6,311 nucleotides of DNA, taken from assembly GCA_046542305.1 (NCBI GenBank), contig JBKHBQ010000234.1, positions 1-6,311 of the forward strand. Reading direction: 5' to 3'. Positions 1 through 6,155 of this stretch are shown here, in pieces (positions within the stretch are counted from its first letter, which is position 1; each line of letters begins with the position of its first letter). A model generated the notes under the pieces. It did not search any database. It saw nothing but the letters and a program-made list of their open reading frames with translations, and was not told the origin of the DNA. Origin of the DNA: JBKHBQ01 sp046542305. GTDB lineage: Bacteria; Bacteroidota; Bacteroidia; Bacteroidales; 4484-276. Position numbers and translations under genes: made by a program.

Positions 1-1589
1 GTTTTTTCCTTAACGTCCATCTTCCCGTGATAGGGCTTCGCATTAAAACCATCTTTGCATAACCTTTCTGCAAGCTTATATGCTCTGCCTGTTCTGGAAA
101 CATAAATGATTGACGGACAGTTTTTGGTCTCAATCAAAATCCGTGTTTTATTGTATTTGTCTTCCTCATCTTTGCTGTCGAAGACTTTATAGGTGAGATT
201 TTTCCGGGTACTGTTTGCCTTGAAAATTTCGAGCCGGAGAGATAATTTTTCCCCGAAATACCCACAAATATCAGCAATAACATTTTGTTTTGCTGTGGCA
301 GTAAAACATGAAACCGGGATGGGATCAGGCAGATTTTTCTTTTCCTGAAGTTGTTTGATAAAATCGCCGATGTATAAATAATCCACCCTGAAATCCTGTC
401 CCCAGGCTGAAAAACAATGTGCTTCGTCTATTACAAAACGAACAATATTTCTACCCAGCAACAAGCGTTCAATGGTTTTTGAGCGTAATGATTCAGGCGA
501 GATATATAAAAGTGAAACCGAGCCGTCTTCAACTCTTTCAAAAGATTTTCCACGTTCGATGGGATCGAGTAAGCCGTTTATGGTGGCCGATTCATTGATC
601 CCAAGCTTCTCCAGATTATCCACCTGATCCTTCATCAGCGATTGTAAAGGCGAAATTACTACAGTTAATCCTTTTGTGTTCCTGCCGGCCATTAAGGCAG
701 GTACCTGAAACGTGAGGGATTTACCTCCGCCTGTCGGGAAAACTGCAAGCAATGACTTGTTATTAATGGCAGCATTTACAGCTTGTTCCTGTAACGGTTC
801 GCCATTGAAGGTGCGGTAGTAATTAAAATTAAAAAATTCCTTTAATCCCGATTTTGCATCAAGTGCTTCATCACAATAGATGCAGCCGGTGATGCAAGGC
901 TTGTTTCTAAGCAGGTGCATTACTTTCTCCACTTCCGGATAACTCCTCAACACCCACGGTGGTGTGACAGAATAGCGATCTGATCCATTGATCAGAGCTA
1001 AACAGTACGCGAACTCTGTGGAGGAATCCTTTATGAGCTTTTCTATTGGCGCATTTGAACAGATTTTCCCATGGAATCTGCTATGGATTAATGCAGTGGT
1101 TAAGGCCTCTTCAGAAGGTTTAAAGGATACATAATCAAAAAAAGCAGAAAACCCCGCATGATCTTTTAGCAGCATGAAATAAATTTGCTTTAAATATTTG
1201 TCAAGATTATTAAAAGCAGTTACTTCATCAAAAAACAAGTCTTTTGCCTTCTGGGAATCATTTACCGGATTGTTCAATTCACCGGTTTGTAATTTATCAT
1301 CTTTTAATAAACTGTGATATGGTTTTACAGGGAATAACAATGGTGACAGATACAAGGTGTCGATAAATTTTAAAGGATTACCCCGGCTTGAAATGTTTTT
1401 TTGCACATAATTTAAATCATGTTTGATAATATTGTGTCCACAGATAAACGCTGTTCCGTTTAAAAAGTCAGCAAAATCTTCCAATGAATTTGAATGAAAA
1501 ACACTCCCATCACTTCTGATTGCGCCAATGTCAAGAATTTTCCTGCTTTGAACGTCGATTTCAGTATCAAAAAAAGTGATTGCCTTCAT
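1..1589 (-). CDS. DEDDh exonuclease-RecQ helicase fusion, N-terminal part (runs off window)
   Basis: Reading from the ATG at 1589 the frame is open for 529 codons to base 3 with no stop, so the C-terminus lies outside. Residues 1 to about 110 form a DEDDh 3'-5' exonuclease fold: FFDTE (D8, E10), CGHNIIKHD (D58) and YHSLLKD (H92, D97), the full acidic/histidine set. A middle section (about 110-260) carries C232, C236 and C239 in a CxxxCxxC knuckle. RecQ-type superfamily 2 motifs follow: a Q-motif-like GEPLQEQ (Q267), Walker A PTGGGKS (K290), VVISPLQSLMKDQV, DEAH (388-391) followed by CFSAWGQDFR (the RecQ aromatic-rich loop), motif III FTATA (about 429-433), then SIIYVSRTG and KPYHGKM near the window edge. 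Inferred role: ATP-dependent 3'-5' unwinding coupled to nuclease trimming in DNA repair or, possibly, defence; the pairing recalls WRN but the domain order is shared by a bacterial family. The gene is AT-rich compared with its neighbours. The missing part should hold the remaining helicase motifs and any RQC or HRDC domain. Confidence 0.93.
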   Translation of the reverse strand, partial: MKAITFFDTEIDVQSRKILDIGAIRSDGSVFHSNSLEDFADFLNGTAFICGHNIIKHDLNYVQKNISSRGNPLKFIDTLYLSPLLFPVKPYHSLLKDDKLQTGELNNPVNDSQKAKDLFFDEVTAFNNLDKYLKQIYFMLLKDHAGFSAFFDYVSFKPSEEALTTALIHSRFHGKICSNAPIEKLIKDSSTEFAYCLALINGSDRYSVTPPWVLRSYPEVEKVMHLLRNKPCITGCIYCDEALDAKSGLKEFFNFNYYRTFNGEPLQEQAVNAAINNKSLLAVFPTGGGKSLTFQVPALMAGRNTKGLTVVISPLQSLMKDQVDNLEKLGINESATINGLLDPIERGKSFERVEDGSVSLLYISPESLRSKTIERLLLGRNIVRFVIDEAHCFSAWGQDFRVDYLYIGDFIKQLQEKKNLPDPIPVSCFTATAKQNVIADICGYFGEKLSLRLEIFKANSTRKNLTYKVFDSKDEEDKYNKTRILIETKNCPSIIYVSRTGRAYKLAERLCKDGFNAKPYHGKMDVKEK

Positions 1590-1617
1590 GATAAAAGTCC
1601 GGAATAATTATTAGTAA

Positions 1618-1648
1618 AAATGTGTGGTGAATACACCAAATGTGTGGT
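1618..1648 (-). repeat. 11-bp perfect direct repeat upstream of the helicase gene
   Basis: AAATGTGTGGT occurs at 1618-1628 and again at 1638-1648, exactly 20 bp apart (about two helical turns), ending 29 bp before the helicase ATG. Between and overlapping the copies is a small palindrome, GGTG-AATA-CACC (1626-1637). Phased direct repeats at this distance are typical of operators for a regulator bound as tandem units, but no regulator gene is in the window to pair with it. The repeat is directly visible; its function is inferred. Confidence 0.55.
1637..1644 (-). promoter_or_regulatory. Possible Bacteroidota-type -7 element for the helicase gene
   Basis: On the minus strand this reads CACATTTG, matching the Bacteroidota -7 consensus TAnnTTTG at five of six fixed positions. 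It would place transcription start near 1630 and give a leader of roughly 40 nt. It lies inside one copy of the direct repeat, so a protein bound there could block the promoter. I could not find a convincing -33 TTTG at the right spacing, so this is weak. Confidence 0.22.
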
Positions 1649-1970
1649 TGGCCTGAAAAAACCAGGTATCATTTCGTAAATATTCAGCATCACATTTATC
1701 CCATTCATCAATTCGTTGAAATAACAGATGCTAAAATAAAGTATTTCTGTATTCCCTGCACATTCGCTGCCAATAATAACAACCTGTAGTCATCTGCCAG
1801 ATTTTTCAATTCCGTGCACATGTACAAAATGCAGCCAATTAGTTTAGCAAACTTCTGAATACCTTTTCAGGGAAAATATTCCACTGGCGTTTTGTTGGGA
1901 TGAAGCGGCTGCCCCTTTAACCGGAATGCAGCCTTAGCTGCGGGCATTTCATCCTGTAGCTGATGCTGAT
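1649..1970. other. Gene-poor intergenic stretch between the CPBP and helicase genes
   Basis: No recognisable gene. The longest thing worth recording is a 37-codon minus-strand ORF at 1821 to 1708 (start ATG, stop TGA, no ribosome binding site) that contains the string NVQGIQKYF; I do not call it a gene. Near the CPBP stop, GCAGC at 1928-1932 can pair either with GCTGC at 1937-1941 (4-nt loop) or with GCTGC at 1908-1912 (15-nt loop, extending to a 6-bp GGCTGC/GCAGCC stem). Neither structure is followed by a T-run on either strand, so no intrinsic terminator is called after the CPBP gene. Confidence 0.5.
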
Positions 1971-2918
1971 TTAGATGTTCCATATCCCGATGAATTCGGG
2001 TAAGGATGGTAACAGGTCAATCATAGCATGAATAGCCATAAGAAGCCACAGATTTCGGGTTTTGCTCCAGATGATGCCCAGGAAGAGGCCGGGCACCGCC
2101 TGAACTGCTATGCAATAGCTGATGACGGTAAGAAACGGCGGTGAACTGCCCAAACCTTCCACCACGCCGGCGCCCCTGAAATACATGCCGGGGGCATGAA
2201 TAATCCCGAACAGCAGGGCGGTGATGCAGATGGCACCGATATCGGATTTTAAGAACACTGCCAGCCGGTTTTGCAGCAGACCCCGGAAAAAGAATTCCTC
2301 AACCAGCCCCACTTCAATAAGCAGCCATACAAACAGCAGGGGCGCCGCGGTGAGCAGTTGCGACATGGCATAGTGCCCCTCGCGGATGGGTCTGGCGCCG
2401 CTGCCGCCATAATAATTCAGCAAAACAAACAGCAGTGAAATCACCAGAAAAACAACCAGGTTTCTTCCGGTGAAAACCGATTTCCAATTGGTTGTGAGGC
2501 CAAAATCAGAGGGTTTGAACCTGAAGAGCCGGTGATATACCAGGAAAGGAATGATCACGAAAATAAGGACCTTTCCGGTGAGGGTAGCGGCTTCAGATGT
2601 CTGACCCGGCTGTGCAGGTGTGGGAAAGAGGGTGTTGCTTCCGAAGATCAGGGTTATTGACACAAAAACCAGCAGTGCGCCCAGCACATAGATTTCGTTT
2701 TTACGGCAGCCGGCCCGCATGGTGATGGGGGTTGACTTTCTGGTAAGGTAATATGAAATCGCCGAAAATGCGACGCCGATAACGATGAAAATCGCCAGGG
2801 TCTCATCGGTGTTGTAGAGTTTTAATTTAGCGGCAAGAAAATAATTGCCAACGTAAATCATCATGAAACCCACACAGTACGGGTTAAATACTTTTTTCAG
2901 CCTGGCCACGAAGCGCAT
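1971..2918 (-). CDS. CPBP (Abi) family intramembrane metalloprotease
   Basis: This is a polytopic membrane protein of 315 residues from the ATG at 2918. The frame extends upstream to an ATG at 2999 (342 residues), but the 27 added residues are polar and carry no membrane or sorting signal, whereas the 2918 start gives the basic MRFVARLKK stretch expected before a first membrane span. The CPBP motifs are clear (numbering of the 342-residue form): VEEFFFRG with E234, E235 and R239; LLFGIIHAPG with F264 and H268; and LMAIHAMID with H324. In the last motif the usual HxxxN is HxxxD (D328). About eight hydrophobic segments precede and enclose them. The family includes CAAX prenyl-protease-like enzymes and bacteriocin-immunity or secretion-associated proteases; the substrate here cannot be told. 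The gene follows the DUF2254 gene on the same strand, about 160 bp after its stop, so co-transcription is possible. Confidence 0.88.
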   Translation of the reverse strand: MRFVARLKKVFNPYCVGFMMIYVGNYFLAAKLKLYNTDETLAIFIVIGVAFSAISYYLTRKSTPITMRAGCRKNEIYVLGALLVFVSITLIFGSNTLFPTPAQPGQTSEAATLTGKVLIFVIIPFLVYHRLFRFKPSDFGLTTNWKSVFTGRNLVVFLVISLLFVLLNYYGGSGARPIREGHYAMSQLLTAAPLLFVWLLIEVGLVEEFFFRGLLQNRLAVFLKSDIGAICITALLFGIIHAPGMYFRGAGVVEGLGSSPPFLTVISYCIAVQAVPGLFLGIIWSKTRNLWLLMAIHAMIDLLPSLPEFIGIWNI

Positions 2919-3076
2919 AAATACCGTTTGATTAATCTGTTGCAGACGAATGGCAGGCGATTGTATTACACATGGCTGCCAATGCGATTCAGGAAGCATC
3001 CTGCTCTATTCATCTGTGCTTTCACACTCGTATTACCATGAACGAATGACCCTTAATAAAAAGTACGCACGCTGCA

Positions 3077-4402
3077 TCAATTTTGGGGTTTTAAGATTCC
3101 TGGAATTTTTTTCGCGCGTTCCTTCAGTGCGGCAAGGTCGTTTTCTTCCCCGATGGATTGCCGGCCAAGGGCCATCACCATCTTTGCATGTTTGAGGACG
3201 GCCTGTTTCTGGCTTTCGGTTTTTGTAAATTCCTTGATGGTTGTGAGGGCTTCCATCAGCCTGATGATGACGGCGGTCATTCCTTCCGAAAACTGCCTGA
3301 TCTGATTGAATGCTGCATCCAGCACGCCATCGAAATCCAGGGTGTCGGCAATAACCCTGAGGTTGTTCTCGTCGTCAAAGCGGTATTTCGAGGGGAATTT
3401 TGCTTCGGCCAGGTAGCACATGGTGGTGGTAAGGTTGTCGATGCAGGCGATGGCAGTGTAGGGATCGTTGATGCCGGGCGACAGCGCGCGTGCAGCAATC
3501 TCTACCATCTGATTCACGGAGAACTCCAGATCCTGCTGGTGGGATTTGCTTTTTCCGGTAACGAAGCTGTCCAGAATGGTATTTATCTTTTTCTGCTCTA
3601 TCTGCTCGTTGGCATACAAGGTCCCGATCTCCAGGCCTTCGATCAGGTATCCGCCCGGCCGGTACCTGAGTTCCAGCAGCGCATCGTAATCCGCCAGCGA
3701 ATCCACCAGCGACCGGCCGTCGATATACTGAAGGTATCCGCCTTTGTTGCATTGCAAAGCAATTTTGTGCGGATATGACGACTTGATGCCCTCGATATTG
3801 TGGCTGATGGCATGTTCCGGCTCTTCGCCCATTTTTTCGGGAAACAGGGTTTTTACCTGATGGGAAATTAACACCGAGATATCCGAAATGATCCGGTCGG
3901 CCTGTATGCTGGTGGCAATCTGGTGGATGAAAAAGATGAGCAGCACGATGTTGGCCACGGTGGCCAGAATGGCGACAAGAATGGAAACAGACGGGATAAG
4001 GGTATAGCGTTCACCGTCTTCAACCGCATTCAGAACCAGCAGGCAATACAGATATGTGGAAATGTAGGCGCCCAGCACCACCTGGTTGAGGCGCACATGC
4101 ATGAAGTTTTTTACCAGCCGTGGTCCGAATTGTGACGAGGCCAGCGACAGCGCCACGAGCGTTACCGAAAAAACCGTTCCTGCCACACCGATCATGGCCG
4201 CCGAAATGGTGGACAGGATGTTGCGCGCCGAGTCGGAGCTGTTGACCAGGAAGAACCGGCCCGGCCCTTCCAGTTTAAAGGTAATGCGGGTGTCGAGGTA
4301 GAGCAGCCCTAGCGACAGAATGATGGATGCCAGCATGATCACCACCGGAATAAACCAGAAGGTGGCCGTTAGTCTATTCCATAAAAAGAAAATTTTCTTC
4401 AT
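3077..4402 (-). CDS. DUF2254 family integral membrane protein
   Basis: The product has 441 residues. Four hydrophobic segments occupy the first part: about 15-36, 63-88, 108-126 and 135-162. They are followed by a long soluble C-terminal half. Family hallmarks are QFGPRL (91-96) just after the second segment and ARALSPGINDPYTA (304-317) in the soluble domain, where DUF2254 proteins are most conserved. No function is established for the family to my knowledge; the architecture suggests a membrane-anchored assembly with a cytoplasmic domain. The start is the ATG at 4402, because membrane-protein sequence begins immediately (MKKIFFLWNR) and the leader is A-rich with no Shine-Dalgarno sequence, as usual in Bacteroidota. 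The frame stays open for 173 more codons upstream, but that stretch is low-complexity, basic, and antisense to a gene relic, so I exclude it. The CPBP gene lies directly downstream. Confidence 0.92.
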   Translation of the reverse strand: MKKIFFLWNRLTATFWFIPVVIMLASIILSLGLLYLDTRITFKLEGPGRFFLVNSSDSARNILSTISAAMIGVAGTVFSVTLVALSLASSQFGPRLVKNFMHVRLNQVVLGAYISTYLYCLLVLNAVEDGERYTLIPSVSILVAILATVANIVLLIFFIHQIATSIQADRIISDISVLISHQVKTLFPEKMGEEPEHAISHNIEGIKSSYPHKIALQCNKGGYLQYIDGRSLVDSLADYDALLELRYRPGGYLIEGLEIGTLYANEQIEQKKINTILDSFVTGKSKSHQQDLEFSVNQMVEIAARALSPGINDPYTAIACIDNLTTTMCYLAEAKFPSKYRFDDENNLRVIADTLDFDGVLDAAFNQIRQFSEGMTAVIIRLMEALTTIKEFTKTESQKQAVLKHAKMVMALGRQSIGEENDLAALKERAKKIPGILKPQN

Positions 4403-4429
4403 GTTTGCTGTTTTTTTTATGAAAGAACA

Positions 4430-4454
4430 CTGCCGGTAATGATAAACCGGGCAG
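4430..4454 (-). promoter_or_regulatory. Bulged hairpin in the DUF2254 5' leader
   Basis: CTGCCGGT (4430-4437) pairs with ACCGGGCAG (4446-4454), giving eight base pairs with one bulged G and an 8-nt A/T-rich loop. It ends 27 bp before the DUF2254 ATG and is separated from it by an A-rich stretch on the coding strand. It could be a leader structure affecting translation or mRNA stability. A terminator role is less likely, because the following minus-strand bases (TGTTCTTTC) are only partly T-rich. Confidence 0.4.
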
Positions 4455-4577
4455 GACGTTTGAAGATGCCATAAGATATAACAGCAAAAACAGGGTTGAG
4501 GTTTTTCAGGTGGTGTTTTGGTGAGGGTTTGATGTATTGAAGCAGTATTTTGCAATCTGCCGGGAGCAGCATAGGGC

Positions 4578-4735
4578 ATAAACCTCCGGGCCATCGAAAC
4601 CGGCATTTGCGTTGGGCCACTCCGGCGAACCGATGGATGTTGCCTGGAGCGCCCTATATCTGGCAAGCGATGAAAGCTACCGAACTGACCATCGGCGGAG
4701 GCATTCTTGCCGGGGCCGAAGCCACACCGGAATAG
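4578..4735 (+). pseudogene. Decayed 3' end of a short-chain dehydrogenase/reductase gene
   Basis: Three blocks in three different frames line up in order with the C-terminal third of a classical SDR (NAD(P)-dependent oxidoreductase). Block A (4578-4610) reads INLRAIETGIC, resembling the region after the catalytic YxxxK where VNxIxPGxIET is usual. Block B (4612-4680) reads LGHSGEPMDV then AWSALYLASDESY, a near-textbook match to the G-x-P-x-DVA-x-AxxYLASDES segment. Block C (4679-4735) reads TELTIGGGILAGAEATPE and ends at TAG; intact relatives have xYVTGxxLxIDGG here, so the V-T-G residues are deleted and the family aspartate is glycine. The catalytic Tyr/Lys and the Rossmann N-terminus are absent, so this is a non-functional remnant. 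Block B is strong evidence, block C good, block A weak. Its orientation matches the transglutaminase-like gene downstream. Confidence 0.78.
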
Positions 4736-4758
4736 CCTTTTTGGAGATTTGGATTTCC

Positions 4759-4785
4759 GTAAACTGATTCTTATACAGCGTTTAC
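4759..4785. promoter_or_regulatory. Hairpin just beyond the SDR relic
   Basis: GTAAAC (4759-4764) pairs with GTTTAC (4780-4785). After a two-base bulge, TG (4765-4766) can also pair with CA (4776-4777), leaving a 9-nt loop. It sits 23 bp after the relic's stop codon, where a terminator of the former gene would be, but no T-run follows. It may be incidental. Confidence 0.25.
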
Positions 4786-4903
4786 TCACCGGCGCAATCC
4801 TTATCCTGACCGGCTCTTGATCCCGCCTTTTTACCTTGATAACTTCGGGAGCATCATTAAATCCTGTGCTATGATGAGGTTTCTCCACACCCGGCCCGGC
4901 AAC

Positions 4904-6007
4904 ATGTTCCATCACCTGCATATCCCCGCTTTCGCAGTGATTGTGCTGGCAGCAGCGTTGCTGCTTTCAGGGAATACGCGCAGGCGGCAGGATTACACAG
5001 CCTTTAGCCGCTGTACCGATCCGGGTTCCTGCAGATACCTGCTCAGGAATACACCGCGAAACGTTTGCAGCCTTTGCAGCCTGTCGCGGTGCCAGGTGGT
5101 TCATCACCTTGTTTTCATGTATCAGTCAGGAGGTGATTGTGGTAACAAATGTTCCTGCAATGCCTGGTCGGCCCGGGCCGAAGATATTCTGTCATTCCAC
5201 CGCCAACATCATAAAGAGCTGTGCCAGTGGAATGACCAGGGCAGGAAGTTTGTCGGCACCTGCACTTCCGAGGCCTGCCTGCTGGCCTGCCTGCTGCGCT
5301 ACCACGGGATTCCGGTACGGATAAGGGCGGGTTTTCTTACGCACATCCGCACCGATATTTCCTGTGTTGAAAATTTCTGGCGAAGGGTTACCGAACACAA
5401 AGCCGACATGGCCGGCCTCAGGGGTATGGAGCGCGACCGCCTGATCAGGCTCAGTGAACAGAACACCCGCAGGGAAAACGCTGATGATCACCGCATCGAG
5501 CACTGGATTTGCGAATATTTCGACAGGCACCAAGCGCAGTGGCGGCTGTTGCATGCCAATACGGATTTTTTGAAATACCACAGCAATATTGAGGTGGGCT
5601 TTCACCTGCCGCCGCAATATTTTGAGTTTTCATACCAAGCCTGGCTGAAAATGCGCGACAGCGTTTATTACCATAACGAAAGCTATCGCGAAGAGCAGCA
5701 GGATGGCAGGTCGCATATCCGGTCGATCCTGCTCTGGGATTTTTATTCCCTGCTCAATCACGACCTGGCCGGTGTGGATCATCACAAGGGGCAGCTTTAT
5801 CAATTTGTGAAAAACAAAAGATACCATCAACTTTCCGGCACCGAACTGGCGGAATTGGATGAGCTTGCCCGCCTGATGTTGGAAAACCCGGATATTAAAA
5901 TCCTCACCACATTCTACAGAAAAAGCAAAACCCTGCGTTTCCCGGAGATCGAAGCGGATAGCTATAGCTTTGTGTACAGGGGTAACCTGTTCGCAAATGG
6001 CAATTAA
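4904..6007 (+). CDS. Transglutaminase-like (papain-fold) domain protein with hydrophobic N-terminus
   Basis: From the ATG at 4904 the product has 367 residues. Alternative starts at 4871, 4874 or a TTG at 4817 add up to 29 residues; numbering here is from 4817. The core matches the transglutaminase-like superfamily that carries a GNCRDFA-type cysteine motif. FVGTCTSEACLLACLLR then GIPVRIRAGF gives the probable nucleophile C149; EHWICEY gives H229; and D250 after WRLLHANT is the likely third triad member. The downstream segment (about 260-345, LPPQYFEFSYQAW onward and LLWDFYSLLNHDL) also follows this subfamily. Substrate and reaction are unknown: the fold covers proteases, peptide cyclases and deamidases. 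Two oddities stand out. A hydrophobic stretch (36-51) after a His/Arg-rich start looks like a signal anchor or uncleaved signal. There are also 15 cysteines, eight of them between 66 and 114, including CGNKCSC. Intact to its TAA stop. Confidence 0.82.
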   Translation: MFHHLHIPAFAVIVLAAALLLSGNTRRRQDYTAFSRCTDPGSCRYLLRNTPRNVCSLCSLSRCQVVHHLVFMYQSGGDCGNKCSCNAWSARAEDILSFHRQHHKELCQWNDQGRKFVGTCTSEACLLACLLRYHGIPVRIRAGFLTHIRTDISCVENFWRRVTEHKADMAGLRGMERDRLIRLSEQNTRRENADDHRIEHWICEYFDRHQAQWRLLHANTDFLKYHSNIEVGFHLPPQYFEFSYQAWLKMRDSVYYHNESYREEQQDGRSHIRSILLWDFYSLLNHDLAGVDHHKGQLYQFVKNKRYHQLSGTELAELDELARLMLENPDIKILTTFYRKSKTLRFPEIEADSYSFVYRGNLFANGN

Positions 6008-6155
6008 TTCACAAAACATCCTCCTCCCTGAAAAACATATTATTTGAGGAGCAAAAATGCTAATCCATCCATTTTTTAAGGGAAAGAAATCACTTCCATC
6101 AAAGCGACTTTAATTTTTTATCCTTTCCTTTGCAAAAACTAAAAAAAAGTAAAAC
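6008..6155 (+). promoter_or_regulatory. AT-rich spacer with inverted repeat and putative leader ORF
   Basis: CTCCTC (6021-6026) and GAGGAG (6046-6051) are perfect complements around a 19-nt A/T-rich loop. No T-run follows, so a terminator for the transglutaminase-like gene is not supported. The right arm, GAGGAG, stands five bases before an ATG at 6057 that opens an 18-codon ORF (MLIHPFFKGKKSLPSKRL) ending with TAA at 6113. A T-run follows (6114-6119), then an A-rich leader up to the ATG at 6156. If the inverted repeat folds, it would hide the Shine-Dalgarno-like arm. Promoter elements for the next gene could not be fixed. Confidence 0.35.
6057..6113 (+). CDS. Putative 18-codon leader peptide
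   Basis: A basic short peptide ORF of 18 codons plus TAA, preceded by GAGGAG at near-ideal spacing. This is the only good Shine-Dalgarno match beside a start in the window, and Bacteroidota genes rarely use one. It ends 42 bp before the secreted-protein gene on the same strand. It has no sequence similarity I recognise, and it may be chance in an A/T-rich spacer. Confidence 0.2.
   Translation: MLIHPFFKGKKSLPSKRL

Larger units (their letters stand above)
4403..4903. other. 500-bp divergent region without an intact gene
   Basis: This region separates the minus-strand DUF2254 gene from the plus-strand transglutaminase-like gene, and so should hold the promoters of both. It contains a strong bulged hairpin (4430-4454), a decayed SDR gene end (4578-4735) and a second hairpin (4759-4785). 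I found no clear TAnnTTTG promoter element on either strand. Long open frames here, including the upstream extension of the DUF2254 frame, have the composition of shadows and match no family. Confidence 0.6.

Noticed and set aside
1986..2000. CCCGA/TCGGG inverted repeat as a terminator of the CPBP gene.
   Set aside because: It is only five pairs, lies inside the last codons of the gene and has no T-run after it.
2919..2999. Use of the upstream ATG at 2999 as the CPBP start.
   Set aside because: The 27 extra residues are polar with no membrane or sorting feature, and AGCAGG is too close to that ATG to act as a normal ribosome binding site. It cannot be wholly excluded.
3158..3778. A 206-codon plus-strand ORF opposite the DUF2254 gene.
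   Set aside because: It is the antisense shadow of a GC-rich gene with clear family motifs; its translation has no recognisable domain.
4403..4921. A 173-codon in-frame upstream extension of the DUF2254 gene on the minus strand.
   Set aside because: The sequence is basic, proline/arginine-rich and unlike any domain, it is antisense to the SDR relic, and the membrane protein begins naturally at the ATG at 4402.
5630..6019. Minus-strand ORFs of 129 and 141 codons opposite the transglutaminase-like gene (also 5192-5617).
   Set aside because: They are shadows of a gene whose catalytic motifs read in the plus strand; neither has a leader or a family match.
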